Assembly: GCA_013215565.1 (NCBI GenBank)
Contig: JABSQV010000015.1
Coordinates: forward strand, 1-43,651
DNA: 43,651 bases
Direction: 5' to 3'
DNA from: Myxococcales bacterium
GTDB lineage: Bacteria; Myxococcota_A; UBA9160; SZUA-336
This document shows, piece by piece, positions 1-8,634 of the stretch (position 1 is its first letter; each line of letters begins with the position of its first letter). The position numbers and the translations under genes were made by a program. Below the pieces are notes generated by a model. The model made no database searches. It was not told the DNA's origin and saw only the letters and a program-made list of their open reading frames with translations.

Positions 1-199
1 TTCGCTCAGGTGTTCGGGCATCGAATCCAGGGGCGACCCCCGCCCGGCTGCGCGGGTCGGTTGGGTCGCGCATGGCGAGGTCGCAGAGCCGGGACCGCGC
101 GTGGACCACGGCCAGCGGCCCCGGCGGGGGGCTCGTCCCGCGCCCCGGGGATCGCCCTCGTGGTTCGCACGCGACAGAGAGGCACGATCACGGTCCTTG
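1..199. other. Window edge, no gene supported
   Basis: Downstream of the flippase stop codon nothing convincing is seen. On the minus strand an ATG at 21 opens MPEHLSE and leaves the window, so it could be the first codons of the next gene, but 21 bases are not enough to call it. Confidence 0.3.
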
Positions 200-1765
200 T
201 TACGACGCCGGGCCCTGGTTTCGATCCACAAGAAAACGTCGCGCAGCGTCAAGAAGTCCACGCCTCTCGTTGCGGTCGATCGCAAGCAGCCATCCGAGCA
301 GAAGGTATACGCCAGCTACGGAGACCCCGAGCACCCCGAGCCCAATCCACCCGACGTCGCGCTCCACCAGCCCCGACGCATATGCGTAGCCCGCGATTCC
401 GACGACGATCAGCCAGGCAGGCGCGAGACTCCGCAAGACGTAGCTCCGAGCAGATGTCTGAATCAGACGACATACGTAAACGGTACGAACCCAGCCACGC
501 AGGAGCGCCACCGAAATCGTAAAGCCCAGCGCCACGCCGAATGCGCCCAGCTCGAGGCCCAGGAACAGGCTGAGGCCGAGTCCCAGTACTGCCTCCAGGG
601 CGGCCAGCAGTGCCTGCACACCCTGCCTGCCCGTACCGGCGAGGAAATTCCCCGCGATGCCCGTGGACGCTGCGATCAGATAGCCCGCGCAAAGAACCAC
701 CAGCACCGGGGTGACCTGCTCGTACTCGGGTCCCAGCCACAGGCGAATGAAGCCGGGGCCGGTGACGACCAGGACCCCGATCATTCCGCAGGCGAGCAGA
801 GATCCATAACGGGTTCCCCGTACCAGGAGATCCGCGACCGACTCGCGAGATCCGACTGCGTCGAGCGAGGCGAAGCGAGGCCAGAACGCCTGCGTAGGCG
901 TGATCGCCGCACTCTGGACATTGAAGACCAGCATGCTTGCGACAGCGTAAAACGCGACTGCTTCGAGTGAGAGGAGCTTCCCGACGATCAGCCTGTGGCC
1001 GCTCATCGTCAGCGTGTACGCGAGGGTCACCACAGTCGTGAACAGACCGAAGATCACCAACTGCTTGAGGAATCGGCCGGAGACGAGCCCAAGCCCGAGT
1101 TTGATCTCTGGACAGGTCCGGTAGTAGACGATCGCGATCAGGATCAGCAACAGCGCTGCCACCGCCACGCTCACGTAGCCCAGTTCGACCAGCCCCAATC
1201 CCGCGTACACGCACGCCGCGAGCGCGATGGCCCGGACGATTCCGGCTACCGCAGCAGCGAGATTCGCGGGAATCCAGCCTTCGCGAGCTCGAACGCAGGC
1301 ATCCAGCACCCGCATCGGACACTCGATGGCTGCCGCAAATCCGATGATTCGAACGAGCGCAGCCAGACTCTCGCCCGCTTCGTAGAAGTCGGCGATCGGC
1401 TCCGCTGCGAGCTGCGAGATCCCGACGATCACGATCGCCACGAAGCCGTATACGACGAGGCCGGTGCTCACGATCGCACTTGCGCTTCTCGTGTCGGACC
1501 GACCCAGGTAGTAGGGGACGTAGCGCATGATCCCGGACCCGATGCCTAGACCCAGAAGCCCGTAGAAGCCCACGAGTGAATTCACGAGGGCCCAGATCCC
1601 GAAGTCCGTATTCCCGAGATGGGAGAGGAGCAAGGGGGTCACGACGAGCATGGAGCCCAGGTGCACGGCTACCGGGAACCAGTTGCTGCTGCCGATTGAC
1701 AGCAAATGCAGAGCCGAGTTGCCTTTCGCTTGAACTCCGCTGCTTCCTGTCGAGTTCGAACTCAT
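200..1765 (-). CDS. Wzx-type polysaccharide flippase (MATE/MOP superfamily)
   Basis: Integral membrane protein of about 521 residues made almost entirely of hydrophobic helices (12 to 14 predicted by eye), with the layout of polysaccharide biosynthesis/O-antigen flippases: an N-terminal segment with GNTDFGIWALV, a central hydrophilic break near the sequence KLGLGLVSGRFLKQL, and a second bundle of helices. By family it should move undecaprenyl-linked glycan units across the inner membrane. The open frame extends upstream to 1921, but the preceding 52 residues are arginine-rich and coding-unlike, so the ATG at 1765 (MSSNSTGSS) is chosen; no strong ribosome site is visible. It follows a WbpD-like acetyltransferase on the same strand (194 bp gap), which supports a role in surface glycan export. 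The substrate cannot be read from sequence. Confidence 0.85.
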   Translation of the reverse strand: MSSNSTGSSGVQAKGNSALHLLSIGSSNWFPVAVHLGSMLVVTPLLLSHLGNTDFGIWALVNSLVGFYGLLGLGIGSGIMRYVPYYLGRSDTRSASAIVSTGLVVYGFVAIVIVGISQLAAEPIADFYEAGESLAALVRIIGFAAAIECPMRVLDACVRAREGWIPANLAAAVAGIVRAIALAACVYAGLGLVELGYVSVAVAALLLILIAIVYYRTCPEIKLGLGLVSGRFLKQLVIFGLFTTVVTLAYTLTMSGHRLIVGKLLSLEAVAFYAVASMLVFNVQSAAITPTQAFWPRFASLDAVGSRESVADLLVRGTRYGSLLACGMIGVLVVTGPGFIRLWLGPEYEQVTPVLVVLCAGYLIAASTGIAGNFLAGTGRQGVQALLAALEAVLGLGLSLFLGLELGAFGVALGFTISVALLRGWVRTVYVCRLIQTSARSYVLRSLAPAWLIVVGIAGYAYASGLVERDVGWIGLGVLGVSVAGVYLLLGWLLAIDRNERRGLLDAARRFLVDRNQGPAS

Positions 1766-1959
1766 GGGATCGCGGAGGCTGACCTCTCTCGGCCCTTTCC
1801 TACCGGGCTCGTCTTCAACACCGGACGGCCGGCCTCGCTTTCGAGAACACCGCCGTGTTTCAGGGTAACGGAGGCGGCGCGAACAGCCATCCGGCGCCCG
1901 GGCTTCCGGACTCCATCGCAAAAGTACCGAAGCGCTGCCCCGGTTCCGGCTTCCCGGAG

Positions 1960-2565
1960 TCAGTCCAGTCGCCTGATCGCATCGTCGCCGCTCAGTTCAT
2001 ATCGACGATCGCAGTCTGCGCAGCCGGCCTGCTTTTGGAGGAACTCGAGTGTGACGCCGCAAGCGCAGACCCAGCCAATTCGCCGAGCCGGCGTTCCGGC
2101 TACGAGCGCGTGGGGCGCGACATCTCGAGTCACCACCGCGCCCGCCGCCACGAAGGCAGATTCGCCAATCGTCACGCCGCACACGACGGTACAGTTGGCC
2201 CCCAGCGAGACCCCGCGCTTGATGCGCGTCTCGAGAAAGTCGTCCTCCGTGTTTCGCGGAAACGCCGAGCGGGGTGTGCGCACGTTGGTGAAGACCACGC
2301 TCGGGCCACAAAATACGTCGTCCTCGAGAACGACCCCCGTGTAGATTGAGACGTTGTTCTGCACCTTGACGTTGTTTCCGAGTACCACGCCCGGCGATAC
2401 GACGACGTTCTGACCGAGATTGCAGTTCTCGCCGATGCGGGTATCCCGCATGATGTGGCTGAAGTGCCAGATCCGAGTACCCGCTCCGATCTCACAGGGT
2501 TCATCCACGTAAGCGGATTCGTGAATCTGGACCTGGTCGTACCTGGAAGGGTCGAAGCGCGCCAC
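1960..2565 (-). CDS. UDP-sugar N-acetyltransferase, left-handed beta-helix (WbpD/WlbB-like)
   Basis: A 201-residue hexapeptide-repeat transferase. Residues 12 to 165 carry the [IV]GxxxxI periodicity of a left-handed beta-helix (for example IGENCNLGQNVVVSPG). The C-terminus has a CxC...CxxC cluster (C167, C169, C182, C185), as in WlbB/WbpD proteins, where it is likely to bind metal. The family transfers acetyl from acetyl-CoA to the 3-amino group of UDP-2-acetamido-3-amino-2,3-dideoxyglucuronate, a step in making diacetamido-uronic acid for O-antigen or capsule. The start is a GTG three bases after the stop of the upstream dehydrogenase, so the two are probably translationally coupled. The aminotransferase that would act between the two enzymes (WbpE/WlbC) is not in this window. 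Confidence 0.88.
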   Translation of the reverse strand: MARFDPSRYDQVQIHESAYVDEPCEIGAGTRIWHFSHIMRDTRIGENCNLGQNVVVSPGVVLGNNVKVQNNVSIYTGVVLEDDVFCGPSVVFTNVRTPRSAFPRNTEDDFLETRIKRGVSLGANCTVVCGVTIGESAFVAAGAVVTRDVAPHALVAGTPARRIGWVCACGVTLEFLQKQAGCADCDRRYELSGDDAIRRLD

Positions 2566-2568
2566 AGG

Positions 2569-3552
2569 CTACAGAGGAACCTGAGAACCGTTCGTGATCA
2601 ACGAACGCTGCGCTGCGTGCAGCACCTGGAGAACGCGCACGCCGCTTTCTCCGTCGGTTCGGGGAACCTGGCCCGAATCCAGGCACTCCAGGAAGTGCAG
2701 ACACTCCTCACGAAGCGGCTCGTCTGCCGGGAACTCAACCGGGGTTGCAGGAGCTTTGACCGGAACGGGCTGGTCCTTATTCCAGTCAACCCGAAGGTCG
2801 TAGAGCATCAACTCCTTGGCGACGTCATCGAAGACGACCATTCGCCGGGAACCAATCACGACGAGCTTCTGCTCCTTGAAGGGGTGCAGCCATGAGACAA
2901 ATATGTGTGACCTGACGCCGTTGTCGAACAGGAGCTGCGTCACCGTGACGTCCGCAACGTTCGGCTGCAAATAGTTACCACCCGTTGCCACTACCTCGAA
3001 TGGCATCTCGCCGACCAGTCGCAGGATGATCGCGATATCGTGAGGCGCAAAGGACCAGAGCGCATTCTCCTCCGTTCGAACTTTCCCCAGGTTGAGTCGA
3101 TTCGAGACGATATACCGAACCTTTCCGAGAACGCCCTGCGAGATGAGTTCCCGGAGCTTGAGAATCGCCGGGTGGTACTCGAGCAGGTGTCCGACCATCA
3201 GGGTCCGACCTGCTTCGCGTGCCTGGACGACGAGTTCGTGGCCGTCCTCGACGCTCACCGTCAGGGGCTTTTCGACGAAGACGTGTTTGCCCGCATCCAG
3301 CGCCAGCGACGCAAGCTTGTAATGGGTCTCGGCGGGAGTCGCAATCATCACGCCCTGGACCGCGGGATCCGCCAGCACCGCCTCTGGTTGATCGAAGACC
3401 GGAACCCCGGGCGCTTCCGCCTCGACCGCGGGTCGCGCGGCAGCAGCTGGGTCGACGACGCTGTGCAGGCAGCCGATCTGCGCAAGCGTACGCACCAGGT
3501 TCCTGCCCCAGTACCCGCAGCCGATGACCGCGATCCGACGCTTAGCTGCCAT
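2569..3552 (-). CDS. Gfo/Idh/MocA-family NAD-dependent sugar dehydrogenase (WbpB/WlbA-like)
   Basis: About 327 residues. The N-terminal Rossmann motif is IAVIGCGYWGRN (residues 7 to 18), and the family's EKP signature lies at residues 94 to 96 (FVEKPLTVS), followed by GHLLEYHPA. WbpB/WlbA enzymes oxidise the 3-hydroxyl of UDP-GlcNAc-uronate using NAD+, preparing it for transamination and then acetylation by a WbpD-like enzyme, which is encoded immediately downstream (3-base gap). Start choice: the ATG at 3552 has AAGGA about ten bases upstream; an in-frame ATG at 3579 and one at 3675 also exist, but residues before the Rossmann fold look non-conserved. The exact substrate is inferred from the neighbour. 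Confidence 0.85.
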   Translation of the reverse strand: MAAKRRIAVIGCGYWGRNLVRTLAQIGCLHSVVDPAAAARPAVEAEAPGVPVFDQPEAVLADPAVQGVMIATPAETHYKLASLALDAGKHVFVEKPLTVSVEDGHELVVQAREAGRTLMVGHLLEYHPAILKLRELISQGVLGKVRYIVSNRLNLGKVRTEENALWSFAPHDIAIILRLVGEMPFEVVATGGNYLQPNVADVTVTQLLFDNGVRSHIFVSWLHPFKEQKLVVIGSRRMVVFDDVAKELMLYDLRVDWNKDQPVPVKAPATPVEFPADEPLREECLHFLECLDSGQVPRTDGESGVRVLQVLHAAQRSLITNGSQVPL

Positions 3553-3997
3553 CTGATCCGTGTCCTTGGATCCGCTCATCTCCCGGTCTATACCGACGTC
3601 CTCGAACGAATCTGCAAACTCCGGAGAAGTCCCAGGCCCGCCAGCTGGGCGACCGAACACGAGCCGGCCCGCCAAGAAACCCTCCCGATGGCTACGCTAC
3701 TGACGCCGGCGGAGGCTGTCAAACCAGGACGCCGACGGTCGAGGACTGAGCGCGAAGGCTCAGGGCCGCGGGTCCGCAGGTCGTTGCACGCGTGCCGTGC
3801 GAAGTTGGCCTGGCGCCGGACCGGAAGGATTCAGGCCGCACCTGCCGGAAGCGCCGTTCTTCGAGAGATGCTGCGATCCCGAACTGATCCTTGCGGTTGG
3901 GATGGTTCCAGTCGAGCCTGTCGCCGCGCCCAAGAAATGGAATCGAACCCGGCCTCTCGGGTCGAACCGAATTCGGAGCTGCTCCAGCTCAGCTGAA
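3553..3997. other. Intergenic, nothing recognised
   Basis: About 420 to 445 bases between the beta-helix gene and the dehydrogenase gene, both on the minus strand. No repeat copy, hairpin terminator or protein remnant was recognised. It may carry the promoter of the dehydrogenase-acetyltransferase pair. Confidence 0.4.
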
Positions 3998-5503
3998 TCA
4001 GTCCGGTTCGCTCGCCGGATCCGGGAAGCTCGATCCGGCGCGAGGCTCATATGGACCCGCGCTATGGATCCCGTCCGTCCGCCGGATGCCGTCTTCTCTG
4101 ATAAAGCCATCCGGCCCGATCGATCCCAGGCTCCAGGGGGCCTGGACCGATGCGTCTCCAAAGTTGGCTCCCGGGGACCCTGGAGCCGGCGAAAAGTCGA
4201 CTGCGCCCGGGATCGAGAAGTGCAGATCGACTGGATTCGCGAAGAAGTCGGATTCGAAGTAGCGAGAGTGCCAGTGACACTCTCCGCGCGAGTGCGTGGC
4301 GATCAGGGACGTTCCGCTTGGCGACCTCGGGAGCGACGGGCTCACGCCCCAGGCCCAGACGATGTTGTTCCGCTCCTTAGCATTCGCCGGAACTCCGATG
4401 CTCCCGATCATGATGTTGTTATAGAGCTCGAGACCCGAGCCGTCATGGCCTTCACCGATACTGTGCACGGCAAGAGAGTTCGAGTAGCGCAGCCGCTGAT
4501 CTCTGATGTATCCGTTGCAATCTCCCGTCCGGATTCGGGAGAACAGCAGATTGTTCCGCAGGACCACGTTGCTTCCCAGGTTGTAGATCCTGAGCGCAGA
4601 GCCGTGTCGAACGTCGTAGATCGCGTTGTTTTCCATGAGAATGTTGGAATACGCGGTCTCGCCGCCGATTGCATCGGGTATGTAGAACATAACCCCGGAC
4701 GAACTTCCCATCCCATGCATGACATTGTTACGAATCGTCACATCACCACTCCGCACCGAGATCATGCTCGCGTGGGGATACTTCACGGCGTGGCGATTTT
4801 CGGGGTAACCCTCGAACGGCGCGCCCGCGACGTGATTGTGCTCGATCAGACCGCGCGTACAGCCTCCCGCCCATTGGATGCCGGACCCGGCAGAGGGTGT
4901 GATGAAGTTGCGGCGCAGGACGAAATCGGCGACGTAGAAGGCGCTGACTCCGTGATGAACTCCATCGACCCGGTTTCGCTCTATCAGAATGTCTTCCGCA
5001 TGGAGCATGAATACGCCGAAGACCCCGATGTTCCTGATCGCCCAGGCCTCGGACTGAATCACATTTCCCACCAACTCGACGTGACGAGCATTCTCCAGAC
5101 GCACGACGTTGAATCGGTCGGTGGCGTGGATGTCGAAGCCCTCAAAGTGTAGATAGGCATTCGATGGGGATTTGTATATGAGTGAGATTCCGCGCAGGAC
5201 AGGTGAGTGTCCCTGTTCAGCCTTGAATCCGAGATAGCTTGTCCGCGCATGTGGTTTGCCCTCGAGGAATTGACCGTAGTCGCCATTCCTGACGAAGACC
5301 GTCGAGCCGCCCTCCGCACTCGTACTCGCCTTTTCCAGCGTCTTCCACGGAGATTCGGCCGATCCCGGATTCGCGTCGCTCCCGACGGCGGCGTCGACGA
5401 AGTACTCGCTCGCATCTGCTCCAGGGGAGAGAGCGAGGGACCCCAGCATTGCGAACCGAATGGCGGACCTGAGCTTCGTGATCCCCGACCTGCGAAAGTG
5501 CAT
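3998..5503 (-). CDS. Secreted right-handed parallel beta-helix protein
   Basis: A 501-residue protein with an N-terminal signal peptide (basic start, hydrophobic core, likely cleavage after ADA near residue 32). A DUF1565-like start follows (YFVDAAVGSDANPGS, then PWKTLEKA), as in many pectate-lyase-fold proteins. From about residue 105 to 370 it shows the repeated turn pattern of right-handed beta-helices, such as IRNNVMHG, MENNAIYDV, LRNNLLFS and LYNNIMIG. The family contains polysaccharide lyases, epimerases (AlgG type) and hydrolases acting outside the cytoplasm; no family-specific catalytic set was identified, so lyase or epimerase cannot be decided. Its position between a glycan assembly group and an O-acetylation group suggests it trims or modifies the exported polymer. 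Confidence 0.85.
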   Translation of the reverse strand: MHFRRSGITKLRSAIRFAMLGSLALSPGADASEYFVDAAVGSDANPGSAESPWKTLEKASTSAEGGSTVFVRNGDYGQFLEGKPHARTSYLGFKAEQGHSPVLRGISLIYKSPSNAYLHFEGFDIHATDRFNVVRLENARHVELVGNVIQSEAWAIRNIGVFGVFMLHAEDILIERNRVDGVHHGVSAFYVADFVLRRNFITPSAGSGIQWAGGCTRGLIEHNHVAGAPFEGYPENRHAVKYPHASMISVRSGDVTIRNNVMHGMGSSSGVMFYIPDAIGGETAYSNILMENNAIYDVRHGSALRIYNLGSNVVLRNNLLFSRIRTGDCNGYIRDQRLRYSNSLAVHSIGEGHDGSGLELYNNIMIGSIGVPANAKERNNIVWAWGVSPSLPRSPSGTSLIATHSRGECHWHSRYFESDFFANPVDLHFSIPGAVDFSPAPGSPGANFGDASVQAPWSLGSIGPDGFIREDGIRRTDGIHSAGPYEPRAGSSFPDPASEPD

Positions 5504-6190
5504 CTACGTCTCTGGCCTCGGCTCGCGGCTTCGGTCAAAGGTAGCCCGCGCGATCGGTCGGATCGAGGTCCCGCGAATGGGCAATTCGCGCACGGCCTCT
5601 GGAGCGCTCGCCCCGGCTGGAGGCCGGGCGTTCACTCGCGAAGGGTCCAGCCTTCAGCCGGTGACAGAGGCTTCGGTCTGGCCCGCGCCGTGGTTGTGCA
5701 TTGCAGCGCCCGCGCTCGGCCGATCTCGGTCACGCTGGCCACTCGCTCGCGGCCTGCACCTGGGCTGAGCGAGGCGTTGAGCCGCTGGCGCGGAATTTCG
5801 CTCGGACCGCAGCGGAAGCGGATGCTCACGGATTCCATCAGGCGGGGCCGTGCGGACAGAGAAATAGGCGGGCTTCCCGGCCTGGGTTCGCATTCCATCA
5901 GGCAGAACTCGGGCTCAGGCTGGAGCCCTCGGCGCCCGAGCAGCGCGACGCGTGCCTGTCCGCAGGTCCGAAGCGGCTCGAAATGGCCGTTGGCGGGGCG
6001 GTCAGCAGGACCGCGGCGATCCGACCCAGGGCCAAATGCGCACCCATTTTTCCTATCCTTGCGACTTGAGCGAATGGGGGCAGTCGGCAGCTTGGGAACG
6101 TCCCGCAACCAATGGACTGAATCGACCATCCCGATCGTGCCGATGAGATTCTTGCAGGGCGGGTCGTACACAACGCAGCGGGGAATCTGA
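5504..6190. other. Long divergent intergenic region, nothing recognised
   Basis: About 690 bases between the divergent beta-helix and SGNH genes. It should hold the promoters for both polysaccharide gene sets. The short AT-rich stretch near 6047 to 6060 could be a -10 region for the plus-strand operon, but no consensus promoter, riboswitch or protein remnant could be supported. Confidence 0.4.
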
Positions 6191-6940
6191 ATGACGGTGC
6201 GTACAAAGATCTTGCTGAGTGTCGTGACGACGGTCCTGGGAATCATCGCCGCGCTGTTCATCGGGCTTGCGTATGCATACCTGGAGAACATTCGTTCCCA
6301 GGCGGCACTCCGCGGCGACCCTTTAGCCATGGACATCCTCGAGAGACGCCTCGCGCAGGTTGCCGGGCCGGTCCTGCTCCTGGGGGACTCTCGTGTCGCA
6401 TACTGGAACCCGGGTCCGGTCATCGATGGGGTACGGGTTTCCACGGTCGGTGCGGGCGGGCTCACGGCTGTTCAACTCGCCTACGCAATCCCGAACTTCG
6501 ACACGAGCTTCGAAGGCGACACCGTCATCGTACAGATCGGCATCAACGACCTGAAGACGCTCGGGTACACGGCTGTGTCCCGCGAGGAACTCGTTGAACG
6601 AACGGTCGGCGCTCTGCAGGAGATCACCGAGCAACTTACCCATGCGGGAGCGCGGGTCGTGCTCACCACCATGATTCCGCCCGGCCCGGTCAGGATCGCT
6701 CGCATGCCAATCTGGACCGACCAGATCAACTCCGCAGTCGTGGAGGTCAACAACCACATCAGGGACGGATCGGTCGCCGACGGCGTTCTGGTCATCGACT
6801 TTACCGGAATACTCGGCTCGCCCGATGAGATCGACGCTCGGTACGCCACCGATACGCTTCATCTCAACTCCGAGGCGTACCAACGACTCTCCGAGGCGCT
6901 TGAAAGCGGCCTCGGGCGACCGGCGCTCGACGATCCCTGA
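6191..6940 (+). CDS. Membrane-anchored SGNH/GDSL hydrolase-like protein of an O-acetylation operon
   Basis: 249 residues. One N-terminal membrane helix (about residues 6 to 28) is followed by an SGNH domain facing the periplasm. Block I is LLLGDSR with Ser67, a Gly lies in GAGG (87 to 90), block III is GIND (117 to 120) with Asn119, and the catalytic pair is D221 and H224 in DTLHLN. All four hallmark residues are therefore present, so it is likely to be a catalytically active acetyl esterase or transferase. GGGGAA precedes the ATG by about six bases. Its TGA overlaps the ATG of the MBOAT gene by one base, so the two are co-translated. By analogy with AlgI/AlgJ/AlgX and PatA/PatB, it would pass acetyl groups from the MBOAT protein to an exported glycan. 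Confidence 0.85.
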   Translation: MTVRTKILLSVVTTVLGIIAALFIGLAYAYLENIRSQAALRGDPLAMDILERRLAQVAGPVLLLGDSRVAYWNPGPVIDGVRVSTVGAGGLTAVQLAYAIPNFDTSFEGDTVIVQIGINDLKTLGYTAVSREELVERTVGALQEITEQLTHAGARVVLTTMIPPGPVRIARMPIWTDQINSAVVEVNNHIRDGSVADGVLVIDFTGILGSPDEIDARYATDTLHLNSEAYQRLSEALESGLGRPALDDP

Positions 6941-8604
6941 TGCTGTTCAACTCGATCGAATTCCCGATCTTTCTCGTCGTCGTACTCTGCATCTACTGGG
7001 CACTGCGGTCGTCGTTTCGTGCACAGAATCTCATGCTGCTCGGCGCCAGCTACGTCTTTTACGGCTGGTGGGACGTCCGGTTCCTCTTTCTCATCGTCAT
7101 CTCGACTGCGATCGACTATCTCTCGGGGTTGCTGATCGACAAGGGAGATGTACCTCTCCGAAAGCGGGTGGCAGCGTCCTGCTACGTCATGCTTTCGGCG
7201 GTTGCATTCCTCCTGCCGAACTGGTCCGCCGTCAACTTCCACCTGTTCTGGCTGCCTGATGCGGACCCCTCGAGTTCACTCGTATCCGAAAACGGCCCTT
7301 GGATGCTGCTTGCGATCGCGGCAGCGATCGTGTCCCTCAACATCGGTATTCCATTCCTGGAAGCCGCGAACAGGGAGACCCGGCGCCGGATTGCGCTGAT
7401 CGCCAGCGTCGGCGGGAACCTGACGATCCTCGGCTTTTTCAAGTACTTCGACTTCTTCGCAGAGAGCCTCTCCAGCGTCGTCGGGCAAGTCACCGGAAGC
7501 CCGCCCGGGGAAATCACGCTCGGGCTGATCCTGCCCGTGGGCATCTCGTTCTACACGTTCCAGACGATGAGCTACACGATCGATCTGTACCGGGGGAAGA
7601 CCGAGTCCACGGATCGACTCATCGATTTCGCCGCGTACGTCGCCTTCTTCCCACAGCTCGTCGCCGGACCGATCGAGCGTGCCAGAAAGCTTCTCCCGCA
7701 GTTCCAGAGCAAACGACCCCGGCTCGACATGGACAGGTTGAGGTCCTCGGTCTGGCTCATCTCCTGGGGACTCTTCAAGAAGATGGTGGTCGCAGACAAC
7801 ATGGCGGTCGTCGTGAACGCGACGTTCGGACCGTTTGACGACCCGGGCGGAACGTATGCCGTTCCACAAGATGGCCTCACGCTGATGGTTGGCGTCTACG
7901 CCTTCGCACTCCAGATCTACGGCGACTTCAGTGGCTACACCGACATCGCCCGCGGGGTTGCCCGGCTCCTCGGCTTCGACCTGATGTTGAACTTCAACTT
8001 GCCGTATTTCGCGACGAGTCCATCGGACTTCTGGCGCAGGTGGCACATTAGCCTTTCGAGCTGGCTTCGTGACTTTCTCTATATCCCACTCGGGGGGAAC
8101 CGAGGCGGCGGTTGGGGCACCTATCGAAACCTCACGATCGTGATGCTGCTGGGGGGGCTCTGGCATGGTGCCGGCTGGAACTACCTCCTCTGGGGCGCAT
8201 ACCATGGCGCCTTGCTCTGTATCTATCGCCTCGCGGGTTTCAGGTCGGAGCGCGAAGACCTGTCACTGCCGTCCAAGCTGTTGTTCGGGTTTATCATGTT
8301 CAACCTGACCTGCATCGGCTGGTTACTCTTCCGTGCTCAGAATGTCGAGACGATCAGGATCTTCTTCACGGGAATCTTCACGTCGCCTTATGCATCCGCG
8401 CAGACGTGGCTCGACCTCCAGCACATCCTGTTCTACGGCTGGTTCCTGATCCTGTTCCAGATCGCACAGGCGATCATGGGCGAGCTCGACCTGATGAAGC
8501 GGCTCCCCTGGTTCGTTCGTCTCAACGTATGGATCTACATTCTCATGTCGTTGCTCGTCTTTTCGGATACGAGCAGCCAGGAGTTTATCTACTTCGCCTT
8601 CTAG
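6940..8604 (+). CDS. MBOAT-family O-acyltransferase (AlgI/PatA-like)
   Basis: A 554-residue polytopic membrane protein with the MBOAT core: YTFQTMSYTIDLYRG (205 to 219), FFPQLVAGPIERA (236 to 248), the WRRWHIS box (365 to 371, His369) and the second conserved histidine in GGLWHG (His409). The length and motif order match AlgI, PatA and DltB. The family moves acetyl groups from a cytoplasmic donor across the inner membrane for O-acetylation of an exocellular polymer. It overlaps the upstream SGNH gene by one base, and a second SGNH gene starts 30 bases downstream, giving the three-part arrangement of periplasmic polysaccharide O-acetylation systems. The glycan acceptor is unknown but is probably the product of the neighbouring wzx/wbp-type genes. 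Confidence 0.93.
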   Translation: MLFNSIEFPIFLVVVLCIYWALRSSFRAQNLMLLGASYVFYGWWDVRFLFLIVISTAIDYLSGLLIDKGDVPLRKRVAASCYVMLSAVAFLLPNWSAVNFHLFWLPDADPSSSLVSENGPWMLLAIAAAIVSLNIGIPFLEAANRETRRRIALIASVGGNLTILGFFKYFDFFAESLSSVVGQVTGSPPGEITLGLILPVGISFYTFQTMSYTIDLYRGKTESTDRLIDFAAYVAFFPQLVAGPIERARKLLPQFQSKRPRLDMDRLRSSVWLISWGLFKKMVVADNMAVVVNATFGPFDDPGGTYAVPQDGLTLMVGVYAFALQIYGDFSGYTDIARGVARLLGFDLMLNFNLPYFATSPSDFWRRWHISLSSWLRDFLYIPLGGNRGGGWGTYRNLTIVMLLGGLWHGAGWNYLLWGAYHGALLCIYRLAGFRSEREDLSLPSKLLFGFIMFNLTCIGWLLFRAQNVETIRIFFTGIFTSPYASAQTWLDLQHILFYGWFLILFQIAQAIMGELDLMKRLPWFVRLNVWIYILMSLLVFSDTSSQEFIYFAF

Positions 8605-8634
8605 GAGAGTCCGTTCGGGCGGAAACGCGCAACC

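Noticed and set aside
5504..6190. A lost gene in the 690-base divergent gap
   Set aside because: All six frames were read; none gives a recognisable motif or consistent codon pattern.
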